Shown: positions 1-5,589 of the stretch, one piece after another | Position numbering within the stretch: position 1 is the first letter of the stretch | Layout: the number at the start of each line of letters is the position of its first letter | Assembly (NCBI GenBank): GCA_937859855.1 | Contig: CALMAR010000398.1 | Coordinates: 1 to 9,679, forward strand | Origin: an uncultured Kineosporia sp. | GTDB taxonomy: Bacteria; Actinomycetota; Actinomycetes; Actinomycetales; Kineosporiaceae | DNA: 9,679 bases | Direction: 5' to 3' | The notes under the pieces: model-generated | Databases searched by the model: none | The model's input: only the letters and a program-made list of their open reading frames with translations | Told to the model about the DNA's origin: nothing | Position numbers and translations under genes: made by a program

Positions 1-2
1 GC

Positions 3-590
3 AGCGGGGTCGACGGGCCACGGCTGCGGGCGGCTGGCTGGAGGATGGGCGAGCTCGCCTTCTACGCCAACTACCTGAGGGTGCGGGGCCTGGCCGAGGT
101 GCAGCCCGAGTGCCCCGCCGACGTGCTGCACCGCAGGTACGACCTGTCACCTGTGCATTCCCCGGGCGTCGGGGTGACGCGGATCAGGTTGACGGCCAAG
201 GGTCTGGATCGGGTGGAGAGGGTGGACATGGCGGGTGACCAGTTCCGCAACGCCTTGCTGATCAACAGCATCGTCAACATCGGTGAGGGCAACCAGGCGG
301 CGATGAACTCTCCCGGGGCTCAGCAGGCCGCCGTTGCGACGGAGGACGAGGCGGTCGAGCAACTGCGCGGCCTGATCGCCGAGTACCGGCAGGCGTTGGC
401 CACCGAGGATCCGGAACCGGAGGTCCGACGCCTCGCCGACCTCGACCTCGAAGCCCTCGAAGGCCAGCTGGAACGCCGTCCCCTGAGCAAGCCGGTGGTA
501 CGCGAACTGCTGTCCTCACTGCGTGCACTGGCCGAAGGGATGGCCAGCAACGCGGCGTTCGCCGCCCTGGCGGCGTGGTTGGCGTCCTGA
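3..590 (+). CDS. Unrecognised winged-helix-like protein, 5' end probably cut by window
   Basis: I do not recognise this gene as a named family. The frame is open from the first full codon of the window. The first ATG (45) has GGAGG immediately next to it with no spacer, so the true start is probably upstream of the window. From the ATG there are 181 residues. Residues 1-60 look like the second half of a winged helix: a helix ending YLRVRGLAEV, then a wing strand IRLTAKGLDRVE, a pattern common in MarR/PadR-like DNA-binding domains. A short Asn/Gly-rich stretch follows (about 74-93, including NIGEGNQ and SPGAQQ), then a Glu/Arg-rich, probably coiled-coil helical region (about 100-165), and an Ala-rich amphipathic C-terminal helix. 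No catalytic motif or membrane segment is visible. DNA binding is inferred from the wing pattern only, and a role cannot be assigned. Confidence 0.6.
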   Translation, partial: SGVDGPRLRAAGWRMGELAFYANYLRVRGLAEVQPECPADVLHRRYDLSPVHSPGVGVTRIRLTAKGLDRVERVDMAGDQFRNALLINSIVNIGEGNQAAMNSPGAQQAAVATEDEAVEQLRGLIAEYRQALATEDPEPEVRRLADLDLEALEGQLERRPLSKPVVRELLSSLRALAEGMASNAAFAALAAWLAS

Positions 591-650
591 CCTGCGTTGC
601 CGGTGCAGCGGGTGACGAGAAACCGAACCGCCACTCCCCGCGAACCGCGA

Positions 651-667
651 CCGACTGCTTCAGTCGG
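651..667 (+). terminator. Hairpin, possible terminator
   Basis: CCGACTG and CAGTCGG form a perfect 7-bp stem around a 3-base loop (CTT), 60 bases after the stop of the upstream gene. No T-run follows, which is common in actinobacterial terminators but weakens the call. A second, imperfect hairpin (one mismatch in eight) lies at 685-707. The rest of 591-871 shows no gene, only a short GCACGGCGGC direct repeat at 740-760. Confidence 0.4.
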
Positions 668-857
668 CACGACCGGCGCCCGACCTTGTTCCTGTGGTCG
701 GACCAAGCACGTCGCCGCAACCGTTCGCGGTGTTCCTGTGCACGGCGGCTGCACGGCGGCGGCGGCCAGGTGGAAGCGGCCTCCACCGGCATGTGCGACG
801 TGGTCGAGTCGATGACCCGCGCGCACGCGTCGGATGACCCCGCGATCCAGGCCGTCG

Positions 858-864
858 AAAGGAG
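858..864 (+). promoter_or_regulatory. RBS deciding the redoxin start
   Basis: AAAGGAG ends 7 bases before GTG 872. This fixes the start of the redoxin and rules out the long upstream extension in the same frame, which has no family similarity. Confidence 0.75.
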
Positions 865-871
865 CCCGACC

Positions 872-1102
872 GTGAGCACCGTGACCCTCTACTCCGCCAC
901 CGGCTGCCCGCTGTGCGCCAAGTACAAGCAACTGCTGGCCGAAAAGAAGATCACCTACACCGAGCGCAACACCACCGAGAACCCGGCCCTGCTGAACGAA
1001 CTGGCGGCCAAGGGGATCCGGATGGTCCCCACCGTGTTCGTGGGCGACAAGTTCGTCTCCGGCTTCCGCCCCTCCAGCCTGCTCGAGCTCCTGGGCTCGT
1101 GA
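872..1102 (+). CDS. NrdH/glutaredoxin-like small thiol-disulfide redoxin
   Basis: A 76-residue protein with the thioredoxin fold of the glutaredoxin family, expected in the cytosol as an electron carrier that reduces disulfides. The N-terminal strand VTLYSATG leads to the active-site CPLC (Cys12, Cys15). The cis-proline lies in MVPT (Pro53). SGFRP (63-67) is a signature of NrdH redoxins, which deliver electrons to class Ib ribonucleotide reductase and are usually recycled by thioredoxin reductase. Length matches the family (about 75-80). The GTG start is set by AAAGGAG 7 bases upstream. No nrdI, nrdE or nrdF is in the window, so a ribonucleotide reductase partner is not supported here. A mycoredoxin-like or general glutaredoxin role is equally possible. 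It sits 280 bases after the preceding gene and is probably transcribed alone. Confidence 0.85.
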   Translation: MSTVTLYSATGCPLCAKYKQLLAEKKITYTERNTTENPALLNELAAKGIRMVPTVFVGDKFVSGFRPSSLLELLGS

Positions 1103-1182
1103 CCCCCTCTGACCCCGTGCCCCGCCGCCGCAGATCCAGCAGAGTTCATTCACCCTGCCGATGTCAGGGCCGATGAGAGCCG

Positions 1183-2709
1183 ATGTCCAACACTGCGATG
1201 GGGAGCGGGGCAATGCCTCGCCACCGTTTCGGATGGGGCGCCTCGCTCGTAGCGCTGACTGCGTTCTATGCATTCGGGTTGGTCGCGACCTTCGTGATCG
1301 GTGGCGAAACGGGCAATCCTGCAAGCGTTGCCGGGCCGATCATGGTCGTTCTCGGAGTCGTGGGCCTGGCGGCGGCTGCGCACGCCTCCAGGCGGCGGGA
1401 CCGGCACCGCCGCGCCTGGCAGCTCGTCGCAGTCAGTTTCACGTTCCTGCTCGCGACCTTGGCACTGTTCATCGTTCCCGACGGGAAAACGTCTTTTCCG
1501 GCACCAGCCGATGCAGCTCGGACCGCTTTCGTGGTGGCGTTGATCGCCGCTTCCTACTGCTTTCCGACCGAGGCGTCCTCGCTGCTGGACCGGCGCACGA
1601 CCACTTTCGATGCGCTCACGGTCGTGGCGGGCGGCTCGATGATGCTGTGGTACCTGTTGGTGGGGCCGGTGCTGGCAGTCCACGGCGCGGCAGCGGCCGC
1701 CGCCGCGATGTACGCGGTTGCCGATCTGGTTCTGCTGTTCGGTTTCGCCCGAGTCCTCCTGCGAGGCACAGCAGGCGCCGACCGCCGGCCGGTGGCGCTG
1801 CTCGCCTCTGCCGTGCTTCCCCTCACTGCCAGTGACGCCTTTCTCGGCTACAGCCAGGCCCATCAGTCGCACAGCAGTCGGACCAGCTCTCTCCAGCTGG
1901 CCTGCATCCTGACCATGGCCTTCCTGATGGCCGCCGCAGCCGTCGAACGGTGTCGGGACGTCGGCGGCCGGCGGGTCTCGGCGTTCTCCGTGGCCCAACC
2001 CATCGCGTCGAAGCTTCCGTACCTGGCGGTGGTGGCCGGCTGGTCCCTGATGGTGATCGCAGCCTCGAAAGAGCAGGTCTTCCCGTGGACCGGACTGGTG
2101 AGTGGAGGCTTGGCGATCACGGGTTTCGTCGTCCTGCGCCAGGTCACGGTCCAGAAGGCAATCGAAGCAGCTGCCGCGACGGACGAGTTGACCGGGTTGG
2201 CGAGCCGTTCACGCTTCAACATGCTGCTGGCCGAAGTGCTCAGGCCCAGGACGAAGACCCCGCACGCCATGGCAGTTCTTCTGATGGACATGAATGGGTT
2301 CAAGCAGGTCAACGACAGTCTCGGGCATGAGGCAGGGGACCGCCTGCTGTCCCACTTCGGTCTGACGTTGAGCTCCAATATTCGCAAGTCGGACATCGCC
2401 GGCCGCCTGGGGGGCGACGAGTTCGTCGTGGTGTTGCACGACATCGACAGCGCGGACGTCGTGGAGGCGTTCCTGCGCCGGATCACCGTGGCGGTGGACG
2501 CACCGCTGCTCATCCATGGGGAACCGGTGAGAGCCTCCGTCAGCATCGGCATCGCCCTGACCAGATCCGGAGACCTGACGCCGAGCGAGGTCCTGCGTCG
2601 AGCCGACCTCGCCATGTACGACGCGAAGCGCAAGACCGGTCAGATGCGCTGGGCTTACTGGGAAGCCGGAACCGGGATCGACGACGAACGGTTGCTCCAC
2701 GTCGAGTGA
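1183..2709 (+). CDS. Membrane-bound diguanylate cyclase (GGDEF domain)
   Basis: Makes cyclic di-GMP from two GTP. From ATG 1183 it is 508 residues. Roughly residues 20-320 are hydrophobic and hold about eight to ten membrane helices, a putative sensory module. A short helical linker (about 320-333) leads to the GGDEF domain (334-490), which opens with DELTGL. Metal and nucleotide residues are in place: Asp369 and Asn371 in DMNGFK, Asn377, Asp378, and GH with GD at 381-386. The catalytic motif is canonical GGDEF (410-414). RKSD (401-404) lies exactly five residues before it, the spacing of the RxxD product-inhibition site. There is no EAL domain, so it should synthesise rather than degrade the messenger. 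ATG 1213 has GGGGAG 7 bases upstream and may be the real start, giving 498 residues. The region before 1183 has no convincing RBS. Three copies of GCCGATG (1157, 1169, 1179) precede the gene. Confidence 0.92.
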   Translation: MSNTAMGSGAMPRHRFGWGASLVALTAFYAFGLVATFVIGGETGNPASVAGPIMVVLGVVGLAAAAHASRRRDRHRRAWQLVAVSFTFLLATLALFIVPDGKTSFPAPADAARTAFVVALIAASYCFPTEASSLLDRRTTTFDALTVVAGGSMMLWYLLVGPVLAVHGAAAAAAAMYAVADLVLLFGFARVLLRGTAGADRRPVALLASAVLPLTASDAFLGYSQAHQSHSSRTSSLQLACILTMAFLMAAAAVERCRDVGGRRVSAFSVAQPIASKLPYLAVVAGWSLMVIAASKEQVFPWTGLVSGGLAITGFVVLRQVTVQKAIEAAAATDELTGLASRSRFNMLLAEVLRPRTKTPHAMAVLLMDMNGFKQVNDSLGHEAGDRLLSHFGLTLSSNIRKSDIAGRLGGDEFVVVLHDIDSADVVEAFLRRITVAVDAPLLIHGEPVRASVSIGIALTRSGDLTPSEVLRRADLAMYDAKRKTGQMRWAYWEAGTGIDDERLLHVE

Positions 2710-2710
2710 A

Positions 2711-2729
2711 GCCGGGCATTGCCCTCGGC
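2711..2729 (+). terminator. Possible terminator after the diguanylate cyclase
   Basis: GCCGGGC pairs with GCC/CGGC around an ATT loop, a 7-bp stem interrupted by a 2-base bulge. It starts 2 bases after the stop codon, in the 56-base gap between convergent genes, where a terminator is expected. No T-run is present. Confidence 0.35.
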
Positions 2730-2765
2730 AACGCCGCGATCCGGAGATTCCCGCCCTCGACCGCG

Positions 2766-3353
2766 TCACGCTGTTCGGGTGAGCCCGGCCAGGATCAGGT
2801 CGACCACTGCGATGAAGACGTCGTCCGACGTGCTCTGGACCCAGTGTTGGGCGTACTGCGGGTTGTGGAACCGGGCCGTGGCGGACAGCACGGCGACCGC
2901 GGCGGTGTCGACGTCGGTGACGGTGAAGCTTCCGGCGGTCACCCCGGCCTGGATGATGCGGCGCAGGTCGTTCAGCAGTCCGGCGATGTGCTCGTCCTCG
3001 ATGACGCTGTACTGGCTGATCAGCATGGCGTAGGTCTCGAAGAGTTGCGGGTCGTCTCGGACCATGCCCTTCTTGGCCAGGTACAGCTCGGTGAGCCAGT
3101 GGCGCAACCGGTTCGGTGCTGGTTCGTCGGAGCCGGCGATCTGCGGGAGGTCGGCACAGATCCGGTCGAGCCAGTCGCGGGTGACTGCTTCGCGCAGTGC
3201 GACCTTGCTCGGAAAGTGCCTGTACACCGCCCCGGGGCTGACGTGCAGTTCGCGGGCGACGTCGGCCACGGTCGCCTTGTGGGGGCCGTAGTGGCGCAAC
3301 ACCTTCTCTGTCGCGCGCAGGATCTGTGCCGGTTGCAGAGTCGCCTCGATCAC
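2766..3353 (-). CDS. TetR/AcrR-family transcriptional repressor
   Basis: A 195-residue TetR-type regulator. The N-terminal helix-turn-helix covers about residues 10-55, with ATVADVARELHVSPGAVYRHF giving the turn and recognition helix (the YRHF motif is typical). The C-terminal helical domain (about 60-190) would bind the inducer and dimerise, and its variability means the ligand cannot be predicted. GTG 3353 is chosen because AAGGAGG lies 7 bases upstream. Initiation at ATG 3422 would add 23 residues with no family similarity and has no such RBS. It is divergent from the SDR-SDR-tautomerase-reductase operon, and the shared region carries a 32-bp palindrome, so repression of the operon and self-control are strongly suggested. 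Its 3' end converges on the diguanylate cyclase gene. Confidence 0.92.
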   Translation of the reverse strand: MIEATLQPAQILRATEKVLRHYGPHKATVADVARELHVSPGAVYRHFPSKVALREAVTRDWLDRICADLPQIAGSDEPAPNRLRHWLTELYLAKKGMVRDDPQLFETYAMLISQYSVIEDEHIAGLLNDLRRIIQAGVTAGSFTVTDVDTAAVAVLSATARFHNPQYAQHWVQSTSDDVFIAVVDLILAGLTRTA

Positions 3354-3360
3354 GGCTCGA

Positions 3361-3367
3361 CCTCCTT
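3361..3367 (-). promoter_or_regulatory. RBS deciding the TetR start
   Basis: On the minus strand AAGGAGG stands 7 bases before GTG 3353, a near-perfect Shine-Dalgarno match that sets the start of the repressor. Confidence 0.8.
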
Positions 3368-3446
3368 CGGGTCCGGCACGAGCAGTAGTGCGACGCTCAG
3401 CTGCGGTGCCCTCGATGATCACGTGGGCGCTGCTTCACCGACGGGC

Positions 3447-3476
3447 ACTCTATCAACAATCGAATGACGAATATTG
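3447..3476 (-). promoter_or_regulatory. Tentative promoter of the TetR gene
   Basis: On the minus strand TAGAGT (3452-3447) fits the actinobacterial -10 pattern TANNNT. The matching -35 position falls inside the palindrome near CAATAT (3476-3471), a poor -35. If it is used, repressor binding would also block the repressor's own promoter. The leader would be about 87 bases. Confidence 0.3.
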
Positions 3477-3491
3477 ATATTCGTCATTCGA
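3460..3491. promoter_or_regulatory. Palindromic operator, probable TetR binding site
   Basis: TCGAATGACGAATAT and ATATTCGTCATTCGA are exact reverse complements separated by TG, giving 15-bp arms. Chance occurrence at this length is very unlikely. It lies between the divergent repressor and operon and is far more AT-rich than its surroundings. TetR dimers bind palindromes of about 15-30 bp. The site covers the predicted -35 of the operon, so bound repressor would exclude RNA polymerase. Confidence 0.85.
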
Positions 3492-3502
3492 CGGCCTAGG
3501 GT
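3474..3502 (+). promoter_or_regulatory. Promoter of the SDR-SDR-tautomerase-reductase operon
   Basis: TTGATA (3474-3479) as -35 and TAGGGT (3497-3502) as -10 are separated by 17 bases, a good fit to the housekeeping actinobacterial consensus. Transcription would start near 3509, leaving about 28 bases before GTG 3537. The -35 sits at the centre of the palindrome. Confidence 0.65.
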
Positions 3503-3524
3503 GAAGCTTCCGTCAGCGTCCATC

Positions 3525-3529
3525 GGAGG
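3525..3529 (+). promoter_or_regulatory. RBS deciding the first SDR start
   Basis: GGAGG lies 7 bases before GTG 3537. The in-frame ATG at 3474 is inside the operator, upstream of the -10 element, and cannot be the start if the promoter is right. Confidence 0.75.
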
Positions 3530-3536
3530 TCGTCTC

Positions 3537-4280
3537 GTGTCGCCAGCTGCAAACGCCAGGCGTGTTGCCCTTGTCACCGGCGGATCGGGGGGAATCGGTT
3601 ACGCGGCCGCATTGCGCCTCGCCCGCGACGGGCTGTCGGTCGTCGTCCACTACTCGGGCAGCAAGGACAAGGCCGAGGCCGCCGTGCAGGCCATCACCGA
3701 AGCCGGGGGCGAGGCGACCTCCTTCGCCGCTGACGTCGGGGACCCGCACGAGGTCGCCGCTCTGTTCGACCACGCCGAGCAGACGCACGGGGGCGTGGAC
3801 GTCGTGGTGCACACCGCGGGCGTCATGATCCTCGCCCCGCTGGCGGAGTTCGACCTCGACGACCTGGAACGCCTCAGCCGCATCAACATCCACGGCGTGT
3901 TCCTGGTCAACCGTGAAGCTGTGCGCCGGACACGCACCGGCGGGGCGATCATCAACTTCTCGACCTCGGTCACCAGGCTTGCCCTGCCCGGCTACTCGGT
4001 CTACTCCGCGTCCAAGGGAGCGGTCGAGGCGATGACGCCGATCCTGGCGAAGGAGTTGGCCGGCAAGGACATCACCGTCAACGCCATCGCCCCCGGACCG
4101 ACCGACACCCCGCTGTTCACCCAGGACAAGGACCAGAAGACCATCGACCAGATCGCTCAGGCCAACCCGATGCACCGACTCGGTGAGCCCGGCGACATCG
4201 CCGAGGTGGTCTCGTTCCTCGCCGGGCCCGCTCGGTGGGTCAACGGGCAGACAGTCTTCGCCAACGGCGGATACGCCTGA
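3537..4280 (+). CDS. Short-chain dehydrogenase/reductase (FabG-like classical SDR)
   Basis: A 247-residue cytosolic NAD(P)-dependent oxidoreductase that would interconvert a carbonyl and an alcohol. The Rossmann nucleotide motif TGGSGGIG is at 14-21. After strand 2 there is HYSGSK with no acidic residue, which favours NADP(H). The structural motif reads HTAG (92-95) instead of NNAG. Asn117 (in INIHG), Tyr156 and Lys160 (in YSASK) supply most of the catalytic tetrad. The position expected for the catalytic Ser, 13 residues before the Tyr, is Thr143 flanked by Ser142 and Ser144; close relatives I recall read NFSSS there. APGPTDT and the C-terminal INGQ-like VNGQTVFANGG are typical of the family. 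First gene of the TetR-controlled operon, with GGAGG 7 bases before its GTG. Substrate unknown; a FabG role in fatty-acid synthesis is unlikely given the context. Confidence 0.93.
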   Translation: MSPAANARRVALVTGGSGGIGYAAALRLARDGLSVVVHYSGSKDKAEAAVQAITEAGGEATSFAADVGDPHEVAALFDHAEQTHGGVDVVVHTAGVMILAPLAEFDLDDLERLSRINIHGVFLVNREAVRRTRTGGAIINFSTSVTRLALPGYSVYSASKGAVEAMTPILAKELAGKDITVNAIAPGPTDTPLFTQDKDQKTIDQIAQANPMHRLGEPGDIAEVVSFLAGPARWVNGQTVFANGGYA

Positions 4281-4330
4281 CGGCGAAGGGTTCGCTCCGA
4301 ACAGCCTGACCGCTCGAGTGAGGAGAATCA

Positions 4331-5224
4331 GTGCCGAAGACCATCATCGTCACCGGAGCATCCAGCGGATTCGGCGCCATGAGCGTGCGCGAGCTCGCGG
4401 ACGCCGGACACGTCGTCTACGCCGGGATGCGCGACATCAAGGGTCGCAACGCCAAGGCCGCCGCCGAGGCCCGGGATTACGTCACTCACGGCGACGGCGA
4501 GATCCGTCCCATCGAGCTGGACGTCTCGAAGCAGGATGCGGTCGACGACGCCGTCGCGAAGGTCATCGCCGATCAGGGTCGCATCGACGTCGTCGTCCAC
4601 AACGCCGGGCACATGGTGCTCGGCCCGCTGGAGGCGTTCACGGTCGACCAGCTGATCGAGTTGTACGACACCAACGTGCTGTCCACGCAACGCCTGAACC
4701 GGGCGGCCCTGCCGCACCTGCGCGCTCAGGGTGACGGTCTGCTGGTGTGGGTGGGCTCGACCAGTACCCGCGGAGGCACGCCGCCCTATCTCGGCCCCTA
4801 CTTCGCCGCCAAGGCGGCCGAGGACTCCATCGCCGTTTCCTACGCCGTCGAACTGGCCCGGTTCGGCATCGACACCGTCATCATCGTCCCCGGCGCCTTC
4901 ACCACCGGCACCAACCACTTCGCCAATGCCGGGAAACCCGAGGACCAGGACACCGCGAAAGCCTACGAGCAGCACTACGCCGGTCTGATGGACCAGGTCA
5001 GCGCCAAGCTGGCCGACCTCGAGCCCGACGACGCCGACCCGCACGAGGTCGCCGTCCAGATCGCCCGCGTCGTGGACCTGCCCAAGGGCAAGCGCCCGTT
5101 CCGGGTCCACATCGACCCCTCGGACGACGGCGCCTCGACCGTCAACGCCGTCGCCGACGAGCTCCGGATTCGCTTCTACGAACGCATCGGGCTCAGCGAC
5201 CTGCTCACCCCAGCGACCCAATGA
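4331..5224 (+). CDS. Second short-chain dehydrogenase/reductase, longer type
   Basis: A 297-residue SDR, clearly different from the preceding one. The cofactor motif TGASSGFG is at 8-15. Arg34 follows strand 2 (AGMR), pointing to NADP(H). NAG is at 91-93, Asn115 in DTNV, Ser143 is the probable catalytic serine, and Tyr157 with Lys161 form YFAAK. It runs about 50 residues beyond a 250-residue classical SDR: the segment from about 190 (AFTTGTNHF and a charged helix region to 235) and the C-terminal tail (about 255-297) probably shape the substrate pocket. GTG 4331 is preceded by GAGGAG with a 5-base spacer. It follows the first SDR by 50 bases without a terminator, so the two are likely co-transcribed. 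Reduction of an aldehyde or ketone is inferred; no substrate can be named. Confidence 0.92.
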   Translation: MPKTIIVTGASSGFGAMSVRELADAGHVVYAGMRDIKGRNAKAAAEARDYVTHGDGEIRPIELDVSKQDAVDDAVAKVIADQGRIDVVVHNAGHMVLGPLEAFTVDQLIELYDTNVLSTQRLNRAALPHLRAQGDGLLVWVGSTSTRGGTPPYLGPYFAAKAAEDSIAVSYAVELARFGIDTVIIVPGAFTTGTNHFANAGKPEDQDTAKAYEQHYAGLMDQVSAKLADLEPDDADPHEVAVQIARVVDLPKGKRPFRVHIDPSDDGASTVNAVADELRIRFYERIGLSDLLTPATQ

Positions 5225-5240
5225 CCCAGCGACCCAGTGA
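5209..5240 (+). repeat. Four tandem copies of CCCARYGA across the stop codon
   Basis: The 8-base units CCCAGCGA, CCCAATGA, CCCAGCGA and CCCAGTGA run head to tail. The TGA of the second unit is the stop codon of the second SDR. A gain or loss of one 8-base unit would shift the reading frame at the C-terminus, so length variation between strains is possible. Confidence 0.8.
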
Positions 5241-5243
5241 CAG

Positions 5244-5260
5244 CCGGCATCGTCTGCCGG
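5244..5260 (+). other. Intercistronic hairpin
   Basis: CCGGCA and TGCCGG form a 6-bp stem with a 5-base loop, between the second SDR and the tautomerase. With no T-run and with co-directional genes either side it is more likely an RNA-processing or stability element than a full terminator. Confidence 0.35.
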
Positions 5261-5286
5261 TCACCGTCGACGACCACGCCCAGCAC

Positions 5287-5291
5287 AGGAG
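5287..5291 (+). promoter_or_regulatory. RBS deciding the tautomerase start
   Basis: AGGAG is 6 bases before ATG 5298 but directly abuts ATG 5292. The spacing picks 5298, which also places proline right after the initiator Met, as the enzyme mechanism requires. Confidence 0.8.
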
Positions 5292-5297
5292 ATGACC

Positions 5298-5507
5298 ATG
5301 CCGTTCGCCAATTACAAGGTCCCGCAGGGAACTCTGTCCGCCGAGCAGAAGGAGGAGATCATCCACAAGACGACGGACATCTTCGCCTCCTACTTCGGTG
5401 AAGACGTCCGTCCCTACACCATGGTGCTCATCGACGAGGTGGTCGACGGCGGCTGGGGGCGAGCGGACGAGACCTTCACCCTCGCCAAGATGCAGCAGAC
5501 CCAGTAG
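5298..5507 (+). CDS. 4-oxalocrotonate tautomerase-family enzyme
   Basis: A 69-residue protein beginning Met-Pro. Removal of Met exposes Pro1, the catalytic general base of the tautomerase superfamily, which moves protons between keto and enol or dienol forms. Numbered from Pro1, PFANYKVPQGTL forms the first strand and turn. Arg37 sits close to the substrate-binding Arg39 of classical 4-oxalocrotonate tautomerase. GGWGRAD (50-56) contains Trp52, in the region of its conserved Phe50. Arg11 of the classical enzyme is Thr here, so the substrate probably differs from 2-hydroxymuconate. These small enzymes act as hexamers. It follows the second SDR by 73 bases and precedes the reductase by 82, all co-directional. 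In this operon it could isomerise an unsaturated keto acid or enone before or after the reductases (inference). Confidence 0.9.
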   Translation: MPFANYKVPQGTLSAEQKEEIIHKTTDIFASYFGEDVRPYTMVLIDEVVDGGWGRADETFTLAKMQQTQ

Positions 5508-5589
5508 GGGTAGGCCGCCTTCCGACCCGTCGGTGGCGATCGAGAAAGCCGTGGTCGGACCTCGAGATGTTCCACGGCGAACTCGGCCT

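Noticed and set aside
740..760. Direct repeat of GCACGGCGGC
   Set aside because: Two short copies in GC-rich intergenic DNA are expected by chance and lie in no evident regulatory setting.
575..871. Upstream extension of the redoxin, adding 99 residues
   Set aside because: The extra residues are low-complexity Arg/Ser text with no similarity, and GTG 872 has a well-spaced AAAGGAG.
1153..1169. CCCTG...CAGGG inverted repeat before the diguanylate cyclase
   Set aside because: A 5-bp stem is too short to support a call.
320..1324. A 334-codon open frame on the minus strand across the first two genes
   Set aside because: It is antisense to genes with better evidence, is Arg/Gly/Ala-rich without family motifs, and reflects the scarcity of stop codons at high GC.
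3474..3536. ATG 3474 as the start of the first SDR
   Set aside because: It lies in the operator and upstream of the predicted -10; GTG 3537 has GGAGG at 7 bases and begins close to the Rossmann strand.
4328..5221. A 297-codon minus-strand frame opposite the second SDR
   Set aside because: It mirrors the SDR codon pattern, is Gly/Val/Asp-rich and has no recognisable motif.
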